From Polaromonas sp. (GTDB lineage: Bacteria > Pseudomonadota > Gammaproteobacteria > Burkholderiales > Burkholderiaceae_C), in the NCBI RefSeq assembly GCF_030680935.1, contig NZ_JAUXUP010000028.1, forward strand, positions 1 through 45,440: a stretch of 45,440 nucleotides of DNA, read 5' to 3'. The notes beneath the pieces were generated by a model. The model saw only the letters and a program-made list of their open reading frames with translations. It ran no database searches and had not been told where the DNA came from. Within the stretch, counting starts at the first letter, position 1. Each line of letters begins with the position of its first letter. A program made the translations under genes and the position numbers. Below, in pieces: positions 8,867 to 17,933 of the stretch.

Positions 8867-9763
8867 GTGAACCCGGGACCGCAGGCTGCCTACGTCATCC
8901 GCCATCCGGGCGCGTTTGTGCTGCGGGTGATCAAGGGTTTTCGCGCCAACCAGGGGCTGCTGCTGGCGGGCGCTGTGGCCTATTACGCCTTGCTGTCGAT
9001 TGTTCCGCTGCTGATCCTGATGGCAATTGCGCTGTCGCATGTGGTGGACCAGTCGGCGCTGCTGGAAGCGCTGGGCCGCTACATTGGCTGGCTGGCGCCC
9101 GGGCAGTCTGACTTTATCGTGGGAGAACTGGAAAACTTTCTGGCACACCGTGATTTGATGGGCTGGGTGCTGCTGGCCACCATGCTGTTTTTCAGCTCGC
9201 TGGCTTTTACCGTGCTGGAAAACGCCATGTCGGTGATTTTTCTGCACCGCGTGGCCATTCGGCGGCGCCATTTTCTGGTTTCTGCGTTGCTGCCTTACGC
9301 CTACATCCTGAGCCTGGGGGCGGGGCTGGTTCTGGTCACGCTGGTTTCAGGCAGTTTCGCGGCGCTGGGGGAAAAGAGTATTGAATTCCTGGGCTACAGC
9401 TGGTCGCTCGACGGATTTTCGGGCGTGCTGCTCTACCTGCTGGGACTGGGCGGAGAGATTTTTGTACTGACCTCGGTCTACATGGTGATGCCGGTCGGCA
9501 AGCTGTCGGTGCGCCATGCGCTGATAGGCGGTATCACAGCGGCCTTGCTCTGGGAAGTGACGCGGCACCTGCTGGTCTGGTACTTCGGCACCTTGTCGCA
9601 GGTGGGGCTGGTGTACGGCTCGCTCACCACCGCCATTGTGGTGCTGCTCAGCCTGGAAATCGCCGCCACCTTGCTGCTGTTGGGCGCGCAGGTGATTTCG
9701 GAGTATGAGCGTATAGGTACCGCCAAACAGGACGCGCCAGCGGAGCCGATGCGGACGGCGTAA
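8867..9763 (+). CDS. YihY/BrkB-family inner-membrane protein
   Basis: Polytopic membrane protein of 298 residues of the YihY/UPF0761 family, once called ribonuclease BN or BrkB; the true function is not established. Six or so hydrophobic spans are seen, with the family segment AGAVAYYALLSIVPLLI near the N-terminus, SLAFTVLENAMSVIF, and VGLVYGSLTTAIVVLLSLEIAA near the end. The start is GTG at 8867, preceded by GAGGGAGAGGG. It is short for the family because it lacks the C-terminal cytoplasmic extension. It follows the acyl-CoA ligase on the same strand. Confidence 0.9.
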   Translation: MNPGPQAAYVIRHPGAFVLRVIKGFRANQGLLLAGAVAYYALLSIVPLLILMAIALSHVVDQSALLEALGRYIGWLAPGQSDFIVGELENFLAHRDLMGWVLLATMLFFSSLAFTVLENAMSVIFLHRVAIRRRHFLVSALLPYAYILSLGAGLVLVTLVSGSFAALGEKSIEFLGYSWSLDGFSGVLLYLLGLGGEIFVLTSVYMVMPVGKLSVRHALIGGITAALLWEVTRHLLVWYFGTLSQVGLVYGSLTTAIVVLLSLEIAATLLLLGAQVISEYERIGTAKQDAPAEPMRTA

Positions 9764-9765
9764 GG

Positions 9766-9815
9766 TGGATCAAATCCCGCACCGAGTCGCATCGGGTTTG
9801 ATCGGGATCCTTTTC
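9766..9815 (+). terminator. Terminator-like hairpin after the YihY-family gene
   Basis: GATCAAATCCCG (9768-9779) pairs with CGGGTTTGATC (9793-9803) with one bulged base and a 13-base loop. TTTT follows 7 bases later. The stem begins right after the stop codon. Confidence 0.5.
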
Positions 9816-9870
9816 CAGCCTCCGCTGCACAATCATCCGCTCACGCGCAAGCTGCCCCTAAAATTCATGC

Positions 9871-10902
9871 ATGACACAAGAAGGCACCCCGGTTCGACGC
9901 GCCCGCCGGGGCAGCGGCGCAGTCACTCTGCATGATGTGGCCCGGCTCGCGGGCGTGGCGCCCATCACGGCCTCGCGGGCACTGAACACGCCGGGCCAGG
10001 TTTCTGCCGAGGTGCTGAAAAAGGTGTTGGAGGCGGTGGCCAGCACGGGTTACGTGCCCAACCGTGTGGCTGGTGGCCTGGCTTCGGCGCGCAGCCGTCT
10101 GGTGGCGGCACTGGTACCCACGCTTTCCGGCCCGGTGTTTCAGGAAACCATCAAGGCGCTCGATGAGGCGCTGGTTGAGCGCGGGTACCAGTTGATGCTG
10201 GGGCAGAGCGGCTACGCCGACTCGCGGGAAGACGCCTTGCTGGAGGCCATCATCAGCCGCCGCCCCGACGGCATCGTGCTGACCGGCATCATGCACTCGC
10301 CAGAAGGTCGCAAGCGTCTGCTGGCCGCCGGTATCCCTGTGGTCGAAACCTGGGACTTCACGCCCACCCCGCTGGACATGCTGGTGGGGTTTTCGCATGT
10401 GGACGTGGGGCGTGCGGTGGTGGATTTCCTGTACGCAAAGGGGCGTCGGCGCCTGGCGGTCGTCGCCGGTGACGATGAGCGCTCGCGGCGACGTCAGCAG
10501 GCATTCCAGGCGGCGGCCAAAGCCGCTGGTTTGTCTGACGTGCCGGTGGTGATCGTGCCTGCTCCGACCACCCTGAAAAGCGGCCGTAGCGCAATGGCCG
10601 AGTTGTTGCGGGTTTTACCCGGCATTGACGCTGTTTTTTGCAGTTCTGACCTGCTCGCGCTCGGCGTCATGACAGAGGCGCAGGTGCAGGGTGTGGCGGT
10701 GCCCGGCCAGCTCGCGGTCGTGGGCTTTGGCGACCTCGAGTTTGCCGCTGACCTGCACCCTGCGCTCACCACGGTACGTATCGACAGCTCGGCGATTGGC
10801 CGGATCGCCGCACAGTTCATTGTGGAGCGTGCGGAAGGCGGGGCGGTTGAGTCCCGCGCCGTTGATATCGGCTTTTCAATCGTGGACCGCGACAGCGCCT
10901 GA
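9871..10902 (+). CDS. LacI-family transcriptional regulator (sugar-acid type)
   Basis: DNA-binding regulator of 343 residues with an N-terminal LacI helix-turn-helix (VTLHDVARLAGVAPITASRA, about residues 18-37, and the hinge VPNRVAGGLAS) and a periplasmic-binding-protein-like effector domain, most like the gluconate regulator GntR group. It lies directly upstream of and co-directional with the glucarate genes. Two copies of the palindrome GATAGCGCTACC/GGTAGCGCTACC in the following gap are the natural operators. It probably represses the operon until a sugar acid or its breakdown product binds. No clear ribosome-binding site is seen before the ATG at 9871. Confidence 0.93.
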   Translation: MTQEGTPVRRARRGSGAVTLHDVARLAGVAPITASRALNTPGQVSAEVLKKVLEAVASTGYVPNRVAGGLASARSRLVAALVPTLSGPVFQETIKALDEALVERGYQLMLGQSGYADSREDALLEAIISRRPDGIVLTGIMHSPEGRKRLLAAGIPVVETWDFTPTPLDMLVGFSHVDVGRAVVDFLYAKGRRRLAVVAGDDERSRRRQQAFQAAAKAAGLSDVPVVIVPAPTTLKSGRSAMAELLRVLPGIDAVFCSSDLLALGVMTEAQVQGVAVPGQLAVVGFGDLEFAADLHPALTTVRIDSSAIGRIAAQFIVERAEGGAVESRAVDIGFSIVDRDSA

Positions 10903-11015
10903 GGCGCCAGGTACAGGCTTCAAGCCCCGGCGCGATCCCCTGCTTCGCACTGCTGCGTTGGCAAGTGTCGGCTGACGGGTAGCCGAACTACGTAGATTCC
11001 CTGATCAATATTCTC

Positions 11016-11067
11016 TTGACTTCAGAAAAGGTAGCGCTACCATCTGGACGGAATGATAGCGCTACCA
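11016..11067 (+). promoter_or_regulatory. Glucarate operon promoter with two LacI-type operators
   Basis: A -35 box TTGACT (11016-11021) is followed after 16 bp by TACCAT (11038-11043). Operator 1, GGTAGCGCTACC (11030-11041), is a perfect palindrome covering the -10 region. Operator 2, GATAGCGCTACC (11055-11066), differs at one base and lies just after the expected transcription start. Their centres are 25 bp apart. The CG-centred palindrome is typical of LacI-family sites, and the regulator gene ends 113 bp upstream. Confidence 0.85.
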
Positions 11068-11181
11068 AGTGACGCATTCCACCCCAATGTGCTGCCAGGA
11101 TCAGCTGAAGTTGAACCATCCGCGCAGCTGATCTCGAAACCCGGTCCCACCCAGCAAGTTGCTTATTCAAGGAGACATCGC

Positions 11182-12171
11182 ATGATTAGATTGTTTGGCA
11201 CACTCAATACCTTCACCAGCGTCGCTGCCATTGCCATCGGTCTGGCCTTCAGCGCCAACGTACAGGGGCAGGCCTGGCCCGCCAAACCCGTTTCCATGGT
11301 GGTGCCGTTTCCGGCTGGTGGCTCCACAGACACCGTGGCGCGAGCGATCAGCCCCCGTCTCACCGAAAAACTGGGTCAGTCCTTCATAGTGGACAACAAG
11401 GCCGGCGCAACTGGCACGATTGGTGCGACCTTTGTCAAGCGCGCCACTTCTGACGGTTACACATTTCTGGTGACCTCGCTCGGCCCTCTGGTGATTGCAC
11501 CGCACCTGATCAGGAACATGCAGTACGACGCGCTGAAGGACTTCGATCCGATCACGGTGGCCGTGCAGGCTCCCAACGTTTTGGTGGTGCCGGCAGGCTC
11601 CTCCTATAAAACTCTTGGTGCCCTGGTCGCTTACCAAAAACTCAATCCTGGCAGGATGTCCTTCGCATCGTCTGGCAACGGATCGAGTGACCACCTCACG
11701 GCTGAGCTGTTCTGGCAACAGACCGGCACCAACGGCACGCACGTCCCCTACAGGGGCGGTGCACCTGCCGTCGCCGATTTGCTGGGCGGCCAGGTTGATG
11801 CATCGTTCCAGAACATCAACGCCGTGATCCAGCACATCAAGTCCGGCAAGCTGCGTGCGCTGGCCATCACCTCGGCCAAACGGTCCGCCTTGCTGCCCGA
11901 AGTGCCGACCCTGGCTGAAGCGGGTGTCAAAAACGTCGAGGTGTACTCGTGGCAAGCCGTGGTGGCCCCGAAGGGCCTGCCCGATGACGTGCGCAGCAAG
12001 GCCCATGCCGCCATCGTCGCTGCCCTGAATGACCCACGGATCAAGGAGCAGTTTGTATCGGTCGGCTTTGAAGTGGTGGCCAACACGCCGGCGCAATTCG
12101 CCGCCTTTCAGCGACTGGAGTTTGCGCGCTGGAAGAAAGTCATTGAAACCGGAAAAATCACCATCGATTGA
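11182..12171 (+). CDS. Tripartite tricarboxylate transporter receptor (Bug family)
   Basis: Periplasmic solute-binding protein of 329 residues of the Bug/TctC family. It has a signal peptide ending near SANVQGQA, then [26 protein letters not shown], the family's ligand loop, and later [19 protein letters not shown]. The start at 11182 is chosen because AAGGAG lies 8 bases upstream; the longer frame from 11053 would overlap the operator. No TctA/TctB membrane genes are near, so it is an orphan receptor as often seen in this order. From the operon, a sugar diacid such as glucarate or galactarate is the likely ligand, but this is inferred from neighbours only. Confidence 0.93.
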   Translation: MIRLFGTLNTFTSVAAIAIGLAFSANVQGQAWPAKPVSMVVPFPAGGSTDTVARAISPRLTEKLGQSFIVDNKAGATGTIGATFVKRATSDGYTFLVTSLGPLVIAPHLIRNMQYDALKDFDPITVAVQAPNVLVVPAGSSYKTLGALVAYQKLNPGRMSFASSGNGSSDHLTAELFWQQTGTNGTHVPYRGGAPAVADLLGGQVDASFQNINAVIQHIKSGKLRALAITSAKRSALLPEVPTLAEAGVKNVEVYSWQAVVAPKGLPDDVRSKAHAAIVAALNDPRIKEQFVSVGFEVVANTPAQFAAFQRLEFARWKKVIETGKITID

Positions 12172-12182
12172 GTCACCTCTGC

Positions 12183-13517
12183 ATGTTGAACACCTCTACG
12201 CCGCTGATCACCGACTTGCGCGTGATCCCTGTCGCCGGCCGCGACAGCATGCTGCTCAATCTGAGCGGTGCGCACGGCCCGTTTTTCACGCGAAATTTAT
12301 TGATGCTGACCGATAGCGCCGGGCGCACCGGCGTGGGAGAGGTGCCGGGCGGCGAAAAGATCCGCCAGACCCTGGTAGACGCCAGAGCGCTGGTGGTGGG
12401 CCAGCCGGTCGGCAACTACCTGCGCGTGCTGCAAACCATGCAACAGCAGTTTGCAGAGCGGGACAGCGGCGGCCGCGGGTTGCAGACTTTTGATTTGCGC
12501 ACCAGCATCCACGCCGTGACGGCCGTAGAGTCGGCATTGCTTGACCTGTTGGGCCAGCACCTGTGTGTGCCGGTCGCTGCGCTGCTGGGCGAAGGCCAGC
12601 AACGCGACGCGGTTGAAATGCTCGGCTACCTGTTTTTTGTCGGCGACCGGACCCAGACCAAGCTGGCCTACAACAGCGAGCCAAATGCCGACAATGCCTG
12701 GGCACGAGTGCGCCATGAAGTGGCCCTGAGTCCAGAGGCCATCGTGCGCCAGGCTGAAGCCGCGCATGCACGTTATGGCTTCAACGACTTCAAGCTCAAG
12801 GGCGGCGTATTGCGCGGCGAGGAAGAAATCGAGGCCGTCACTGCCGTGCACGAGCGTTTTCCGCAGGCCAGGGTCACGCTGGATCCGAACGGCGGCTGGC
12901 TGCTCAAGGACGCGATTCGCCTGATGCGCGACACCAAAAACATCGTCGCCTACGCCGAAGACCCGTGCGGCGCCGAGGACGGCTTCTCGGGCCGCGAGGT
13001 CATGGCCGAATTCCGCCGCGCGACGGGCCTGCCGACCGCGACCAACATGATCGCCACCGACTGGCGCCAGCTGAGCCACGCGCTCTCGCTGCAGTCGGTG
13101 GACATTCCACTGGCCGACCCGCACTTCTGGACCATGGCCGGCTCGGTCCGTGTCGCGCAGACCTGCCGTGACTGGGGCTTGACCTGGGGTTCGCATTCGA
13201 ACAACCATTTCGACGTATCGCTGGCCATGTTCACCCACGTCGGCGCTGCCGCCCCTGGCAAGGTGACTGCGATTGACACGCACTGGATCTGGCAGGACGG
13301 CCAGCGCCTGACCAAAGAGCCACTGCAGATCGTGGGTGGGCAGGTAGCTGTGCCGAAGAAGCCCGGCCTGGGCGTCGAGCTGGACATGGGCGAGGTCGAA
13401 AAAGCCCACCAACTCTACAAGCTGCACGGCCTGGGCGCGCGCGATGACGCAGCGGCCATGCAAAGCCTGATACCAGGCTGGAAGTTTGACCCTAAACGTC
13501 CGGCATTTGACCGCTAG
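12183..13517 (+). CDS. gudD: Glucarate dehydratase
   Basis: Enolase-superfamily enzyme of 444 residues that dehydrates D-glucarate (and often L-idarate) to 5-keto-4-deoxyglucarate. Seen: the N-terminal capping domain, the base motif [16 protein letters not shown] with Lys-x-Lys, metal ligands in [15 protein letters not shown] and the following ATNM segment, and the His/Asp part in [19 protein letters not shown]. The ATG at 12183 is 11 bases after the receptor stop; a TTG at 12168 overlapping that stop is possible. No strong ribosome-binding site is visible, so coupling to the upstream gene is likely. Length fits GudD. Confidence 0.95.
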   Translation: MLNTSTPLITDLRVIPVAGRDSMLLNLSGAHGPFFTRNLLMLTDSAGRTGVGEVPGGEKIRQTLVDARALVVGQPVGNYLRVLQTMQQQFAERDSGGRGLQTFDLRTSIHAVTAVESALLDLLGQHLCVPVAALLGEGQQRDAVEMLGYLFFVGDRTQTKLAYNSEPNADNAWARVRHEVALSPEAIVRQAEAAHARYGFNDFKLKGGVLRGEEEIEAVTAVHERFPQARVTLDPNGGWLLKDAIRLMRDTKNIVAYAEDPCGAEDGFSGREVMAEFRRATGLPTATNMIATDWRQLSHALSLQSVDIPLADPHFWTMAGSVRVAQTCRDWGLTWGSHSNNHFDVSLAMFTHVGAAAPGKVTAIDTHWIWQDGQRLTKEPLQIVGGQVAVPKKPGLGVELDMGEVEKAHQLYKLHGLGARDDAAAMQSLIPGWKFDPKRPAFDR

Positions 13518-13676
13518 GTTGTTGCACCGCGTTCAAGACGGTTTGTACGCAAAGTTGACGCAAAGCTGGTGCCCGATTGGCGCAAGCGATAACCGGGTTT
13601 TTTCCTGGGGCGAACCTCCGGGAGCCGAACGGCCGGATGCCGGGTTTCAACAGACGATAAACAACGGAGACAAGCC

Positions 13677-14795
13677 ATGCAAGATGACACCATCAGCCAC
13701 CGCCGCAGCTTCCTTAGATCAGCAGCAGGCACCGGCCTGGCGGTGCTGAGCGGCGCGGTCGGCGCACAGTCGTTCGACTTCAAACCCAACCAGCGTTACC
13801 CCGATCCGTCGGTTCTGATTCTGGACCCCAGCTTTGCCAAATACCGCATTTACAGCAGCACCGTCGAGCAGGTGGGCACCGGCATGCGCTGGGCCGAGGG
13901 TCCGGTGTATTTCCCCAGTGAGACAGCGGGCAAGCCCGGCTATTTGCTGTGCAGTGACATTCCGAACAACCGCCTGATGAAGTTTGACGAAGCGACGAAT
14001 AAATTTACCGTTCATAAAGAAAACGTCAACTACGCCAACGGCAACACGCGTGACCGCCAGGGGCGCCTGATCAGTTGCGAACACTCGGTCACGCGCCGTG
14101 TGGTGCGTTTCGAAAAAGACGGCAAGCTGACAGTACTGGCCGACAGCTTTGAGGGCAAGAAGCTCAACGCGCCGAATGACGTGGTGGTGAAGTCTGACGA
14201 CAGCATCTGGTTCACCGACCCGCTGTTTGGCATCAATGGCGAATGGGAAGGCTCCCGCGCCAAACCAGAGCAAGCCACCACCAATGTTTACCGCATTGGC
14301 AAGGACGGCAAACTCAGCGCCGTGATCACCGACCTGGTCAACCCCAACGGCCTGGCGTTCTCGCCCGACGAAAAAAAGCTCTACGTGGTCGAGTGGAAGG
14401 GCACACCCAACCGCAGTGTCTGGAGCTACGACGTCGCGCCAGACGGCAGTTGCGCCAATAAAACCAAGCTGATCGACGCGGATGGCCCTGGGTCGCTGGA
14501 CGGCTTTCGGGTGGACCGTGACGGCAACCTGTGGTGCGGCTGGGGTTACAACGGTTCGTTCCAGGCCACAGCCACCGACGTGGGTGGCGGCATGAAAGCG
14601 CATCTGCAAAATGGCAAGACCGAAGATTTTGACGGCGTCAAGGTCTTCAATACCGCCGGCAAACCGATTGGTTTTATCCGCCTGCCAGAGCGCTGTGCCA
14701 ACCTGGAGTTTGGTGGCCCCAAGCGCAATCGCCTGTACATGGCAAGCAGCCACTCGCTGTACGCGCTGTACGTGGAGGCGCACGGGGCGGTCTGA
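13677..14795 (+). CDS. SMP-30/gluconolactonase-family protein with Tat signal
   Basis: Six-bladed beta-propeller lactonase of the SMP-30/gluconolaconase/LRE family, 372 residues. The N-terminus has the twin-arginine export signal HRRSFLRSAAGTGLAVLSGA, so it acts in the periplasm. Metal-binding positions are recognisable: Glu in MRWAEGPVYF, Asn in KLNAPNDVVV and NPNGLAFSPDE, and Asp in GSLDGFRVDRDGNLW. GGAGA stands before the ATG. In this operon it probably opens a sugar-acid lactone before uptake by the Bug receptor, a role inferred from the position. The gap 13518-13676 shows no other gene. Confidence 0.9.
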   Translation: MQDDTISHRRSFLRSAAGTGLAVLSGAVGAQSFDFKPNQRYPDPSVLILDPSFAKYRIYSSTVEQVGTGMRWAEGPVYFPSETAGKPGYLLCSDIPNNRLMKFDEATNKFTVHKENVNYANGNTRDRQGRLISCEHSVTRRVVRFEKDGKLTVLADSFEGKKLNAPNDVVVKSDDSIWFTDPLFGINGEWEGSRAKPEQATTNVYRIGKDGKLSAVITDLVNPNGLAFSPDEKKLYVVEWKGTPNRSVWSYDVAPDGSCANKTKLIDADGPGSLDGFRVDRDGNLWCGWGYNGSFQATATDVGGGMKAHLQNGKTEDFDGVKVFNTAGKPIGFIRLPERCANLEFGGPKRNRLYMASSHSLYALYVEAHGAV

Positions 14796-14897
14796 AGGCG
14801 GTACCGGTGAGGCCGTGAGCCTGGCAGCGTGTGCATCCTGGCCCAGGATGGATCGCGGGTCAGACCCGCCAGCACATCGCCACCTCCGGTCTCAGGC

Positions 14898-14959
14898 GCT
14901 ATAAAAAAAGTAGCTGCTTGCGCCCGCCAGAAAAGGGCGGGGAGCACTTTTCCTTCTCA
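14898..14959 (+). repeat. Dispersed ~62-bp repeat, copy D
   Basis: The copy starts GCTATAAAAAAAGTAGCTGC, continues TTGCGCCCG and AAAAGGGCGGGGAGC. It lies between the convergent SMP-30 and gamma-glutamyltransferase genes, and its 3' end is flush with the stop codon of the latter (14957-14959). Confidence 0.7.
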
Positions 14960-16825
14960 ATCCCCCATCACCACACCTTCGCGGCGCGGATCGGCGCCGC
15001 CCAGCCACAGCGGTGTGCCGTGTGCCTGGCCGCGTGTGATGGCCTGCAGGCCGCTGGTCATGGGCATTTCGCGCACTTCGGCGCCGCGGGCTTTCAGGGC
15101 CTCCACCGTGGCGGGCGAAAAACGTTTTTCTTCCAGCAGGCTGGGCCCGTTCATTGAGGCGAAGTTGGGAAGGTTGATGGCCTGCTGCGGCATCAGGCCC
15201 CAGTTCAGCACGCCGTACAGCGTTTTGGCGGTGTAGTGGATGATCAGCGCCCCGCCAGGGCTGCCGCCGCTCATCACCAGCTGGCCTGTGGCCTTGTCAA
15301 ACACCAGCGTGGGCGCCATGGACGAGCGCGGGCGTTTGCCCGGCTGCACGCGATTTGCCACCGGCTTGCCTTCGGCGTCGGCTGGGGCGTAGCTGAAGTC
15401 GGTCAACTCGTTGTTCAGCAAGAAGCCCCGGACCATCTGACGCGAGCCAAAGGCGTCTTCAATCGTGGTGGTCATGGCCACTGCGTTGCCGTAGGCGTCG
15501 ACGATGCTGATGTGCGAGGTGCCGTATTCGGGCTGCGCGGGCATGGGTGCATAAGCCATTCGTGTTCCGCCGGGGCTGCCGGGTTTGGCCACCTTCATGC
15601 TTTGCCCACCGGGCTGGGTGGCAATCAGTTTGGCGCGTTCGGCCAGGTAGGCGGGGGCCAGCAGGCTCATCCAGCTGCCGCCCGGAGGCTGCACAAAGTC
15701 CGGGTCGCCCAGGTACTGGGCGCGGTCGGCAAAGGCCAGGCGCGAGGCCTCGGTGTACAGGTGCAGCCAGTCGGCCGAAGGCGCGGCGCCCACCGTGCCG
15801 GGTGTGCCACCCATGCCGGTTTCCAGGGGCAGTGTGGCCGCGTTGGTGTTGTTCAGAATGCCCAGAATCTGCCCGACGGCAATCGCGCCCGAGCTGGGCG
15901 GCGGCATGCCGCAGATGCGGTAGTCGCGGGACTGGGCGCGGTAGTCGTGGCAAATCGGATCGCGCTTTTTGGCCTGGTAGCCGGCCATGTCGGCCAGGCT
16001 CAGTTTGCCGGGGTTGGTCGGGTGTTGCTGCACCTTGCTGACGATGGCCTGGGCAATGTCACCTTCGAGCAGCGCTTTGGAGCCGCCCCCCGCGATCTTT
16101 CTCAAGACATCGGCCAGCGGCTGGTTGCGCAGCAGCGTGCCAACAGCCAGGGGTTCGCCATTGACCGGGTAAAAATAGGCGGCGGCGACCGGGTCTTTTT
16201 TCAGGTGTTGCTCGGTTTTGAGCAGGGTGGCAAGGCGCGCGCTGACCTTGAAGCCGTTTTCGGCCAGCGTGATGGCCGGCACAAACAGTTGCGCCCAGGG
16301 CAGCTTGCCGTGTTGCCTGTGCGCCATTTCCAGCATGCGCACGGTGCCCGGCACACCGACAGAGCGGCCACCGACCACACCGTCGATGAACGCCATGGGT
16401 TTGCCATCGACGCCGAGAAAGAGTTTTTCGTCGGCTGCAGCGGGCGCGGTTTCGCGGCCATCAAAGGCTTCAACCGCGCTGCCGCTGGCGTGCAGCAAAA
16501 AGGCGCCACCGCCAATGCCGCTGGACTGGGGCTCTACGAGCGTGAGCACCATCTGCACGGCAATCGCCGCGTCAATCGCCGAGCCGCCGGCTTTGAGCAC
16601 CTGGTAACCGGCGTCGGTGGCCAGCGGGTTGGCTGCAGCGACGGCAAATTTGGTGCTGGCCCAGCCCGGTTTTTCGGTGTAGCCGGAAGCGCTCTCGGGC
16701 TGCTGCGGCACGTTGTAGGCAAACGGCGGCGCCGAGACACAGCCCGCCAGCAGCAGGCTGCTGACCAGTGCGACGGCCAGAAAGGGCGATACAGGGCGCA
16801 GACGCGCGGAGGTGGTGTTGTTCAT
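14957..16825 (-). CDS. ggt: Gamma-glutamyltransferase (lipoprotein)
   Basis: N-terminal nucleophile hydrolase of 622 residues that transfers or hydrolyses the gamma-glutamyl group of glutathione. The start at 16823-16825 has CAGGAGA upstream and gives a lipoprotein signal with lipobox LLAGC (about residue 29), so it should be anchored in the envelope. Family motifs: NPLATDAGYQVLKAGGSAIDAA, SSGIGGGAFLL, the autoprocessing site with nucleophile Thr in YGTSHISIVD, and GGSPGG near the C-terminus for substrate binding. An antisense frame of 533 codons over it is an artefact of GC-rich codon use. It is followed by nothing on its strand; repeat D touches its stop. Confidence 0.95.
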   Translation of the reverse strand: MNNTTSARLRPVSPFLAVALVSSLLLAGCVSAPPFAYNVPQQPESASGYTEKPGWASTKFAVAAANPLATDAGYQVLKAGGSAIDAAIAVQMVLTLVEPQSSGIGGGAFLLHASGSAVEAFDGRETAPAAADEKLFLGVDGKPMAFIDGVVGGRSVGVPGTVRMLEMAHRQHGKLPWAQLFVPAITLAENGFKVSARLATLLKTEQHLKKDPVAAAYFYPVNGEPLAVGTLLRNQPLADVLRKIAGGGSKALLEGDIAQAIVSKVQQHPTNPGKLSLADMAGYQAKKRDPICHDYRAQSRDYRICGMPPPSSGAIAVGQILGILNNTNAATLPLETGMGGTPGTVGAAPSADWLHLYTEASRLAFADRAQYLGDPDFVQPPGGSWMSLLAPAYLAERAKLIATQPGGQSMKVAKPGSPGGTRMAYAPMPAQPEYGTSHISIVDAYGNAVAMTTTIEDAFGSRQMVRGFLLNNELTDFSYAPADAEGKPVANRVQPGKRPRSSMAPTLVFDKATGQLVMSGGSPGGALIIHYTAKTLYGVLNWGLMPQQAINLPNFASMNGPSLLEEKRFSPATVEALKARGAEVREMPMTSGLQAITRGQAHGTPLWLGGADPRREGVVMGD

Positions 16826-16923
16826 GGCTTCTCCTGAATGGGGAAGCGGCCATGGTAAACCCAAGCCGCAGCCGGCGCAGCCGGGACTTGCCGGGCCAGG
16901 TCGCTGATTTGTGTAAGCAGCTG

Positions 16924-16964
16924 AAAAAAAGGCCAAGCCGACTTCTGCAAGTCGAATCAGCCTT
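16924..16964 (-). terminator. Terminator of the short-chain dehydrogenase gene
   Basis: On the minus strand AAGGC and GCCTT enclose CGACTT-GCAG-AAGTCG, followed by TTTTTTT. It lies 58 bases after the dehydrogenase stop, and its 5' arm overlaps the 3' end of repeat copy E. Confidence 0.7.
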
Positions 16965-17007
16965 CAGCTCATACGGGACTTGTGCAGGCAGCTATCGATT
17001 CAATAGC
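16950..17007 (-). repeat. Dispersed ~62-bp repeat, copy E
   Basis: On the minus strand: GCTATTGAATCGATAGCTGC, then CTGCACAAG, then GAGCTGAAGGCTGATT. It sits between the dehydrogenase stop and the ggt start, in the same direction as both. Its tail becomes the first arm of the terminator. Confidence 0.7.
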
Positions 17008-17022
17008 AGCCCAGGCACTTCC

Positions 17023-17781
17023 TCAGCGCGGCGCCAGCCGGATCGCGCCGTCGAGGCGAATCACTTCGCCGTTGAGCATGTCGTTTTCAAAGATGTGCTG
17101 CGCCAGCTTGGCGTAGTCCTGCGGCGTGCCCAAGCGGCTGGGGAAGGGGACGGAGGCGGCCAGCGAATCCTGCACCTCTTGTGGCATGCCAAACATCATG
17201 GGCGTGCCGAAGATGCCGGGCGCAATCGTCATGTTGCGGATCCCGTTGCGTGCCAGGTCCCGCGCGATCGGCAGGGTCATGCCGACAATGCCGCCTTTGG
17301 ACGCGCTGTAGGCGGCCTGGCCGATCTGGCCGTCGTAGGCCGCGACCGAGGCGGTGGAGATCATCACACCGCGCTCGCCAGTGGCCTCGGGCTCGTTCTT
17401 GCACATCGCGTCAGCGGCCAGCCGGATCATGTTGAAGCTGCCAATCAGGTTGACCGTGATGCACTTGCTGAACACGCCCAGGTTGTGCGCGCCGTTTTTG
17501 CCGACGGTTTTTTCAGCCGGAGCGATGCCGGCGCAGTTGACCAGGCCCATCAGTTTGCCCATGGAGACGGCCTTGGCAACGACTGCCTGGCCATCGGCTT
17601 CCTGGCTGACATCGCACTTGACGAAGGCGCCGCCAATGTCTTTGGCAATTGCCTCGCCTTTTTCAACCTGCATGTCGGCAATGAGCACCTTGCCGCCTTT
17701 GGCCGCCAGCATGCGTGCCGTGCCTTCGCCCAGACCCGATGCGCCGCCAGTGACGATGAATACTTTGCCTGCGATGTCCAT
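17023..17781 (-). CDS. Short-chain dehydrogenase, 3-hydroxyacyl-CoA dehydrogenase type II-like
   Basis: NAD-dependent short-chain dehydrogenase/reductase of 252 residues resembling HSD17B10-type 3-hydroxyacyl-CoA (2-methyl-3-hydroxybutyryl-CoA) dehydrogenases of fatty-acid or isoleucine breakdown. Cofactor motif [10 protein letters not shown] near the N-terminus, structural NCAGIAPA, catalytic Ser in STASV, and Tyr/Lys in YSASKGG. The C-terminus [21 protein letters not shown] is characteristic of this subgroup. AAGGA lies before the ATG. An 18-bp palindrome stands 47 bp upstream and is the likely control site. The gene is monocistronic, with its own terminator. Confidence 0.93.
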   Translation of the reverse strand: MDIAGKVFIVTGGASGLGEGTARMLAAKGGKVLIADMQVEKGEAIAKDIGGAFVKCDVSQEADGQAVVAKAVSMGKLMGLVNCAGIAPAEKTVGKNGAHNLGVFSKCITVNLIGSFNMIRLAADAMCKNEPEATGERGVMISTASVAAYDGQIGQAAYSASKGGIVGMTLPIARDLARNGIRNMTIAPGIFGTPMMFGMPQEVQDSLAASVPFPSRLGTPQDYAKLAQHIFENDMLNGEVIRLDGAIRLAPR

Positions 17782-17827
17782 GAGGTGTTCCTTGGGAAGT
17801 GAAAAAGGGGAGGGAAGGGGGGTGAGA

Positions 17828-17845
17828 GTTGACGTTTACGTCAAC
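17828..17845. promoter_or_regulatory. 18-bp palindrome, candidate MerR-family (LiuR-type) operator
   Basis: GTTGACGTTTACGTCAAC has perfect 8-base arms around TT. Sites of the form TTGACGT-N2-ACGTCAA are known for MerR-family regulators of branched-chain amino acid and fatty-acid breakdown in proteobacteria. It precedes a dehydrogenase of that kind. The regulator itself is not in the window. Confidence 0.6.
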
Positions 17846-17867
17846 GTCATCCGCAATTATCACGCAT

Positions 17868-17908
17868 AAAAAAATAGCCCAACCATCGTTCAACGGTCGG
17901 GCTTTTTC
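17868..17908. terminator. Bidirectional terminator after the iron-binding protein gene
   Basis: AGCCCAACC (17876-17884) pairs with GGTCGGGCT (17895-17903). The minus strand ends in seven Ts and the plus strand in TTTTT. It ends transcription of the iron-binding protein gene on the minus strand. Confidence 0.8.
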
Positions 17909-17933
17909 GATGAGCGCTGCTCTCTTTTCAAGC

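Noticed and set aside
6806..9271. An 821-codon open frame on the minus strand across the acyl-CoA ligase and dnaG start
   Set aside because: Composition is that of an antisense shadow (His/Gln/Arg-rich); the plus strand carries two well-recognised genes.
9815..9865. A possible further repeat copy with GCAGCTTGCGC on the minus strand before the LacI gene
   Set aside because: Only the core is similar; the GCTAT block and the GGGCT-GAGGCC block are absent or too weak.
15236..16837. A 533-codon open frame on the plus strand opposite ggt
   Set aside because: It has no recognisable domain, is Gly/Ala/Arg/His-rich as expected of antisense frames in GC-rich DNA, and the opposite strand encodes a complete gamma-glutamyltransferase.
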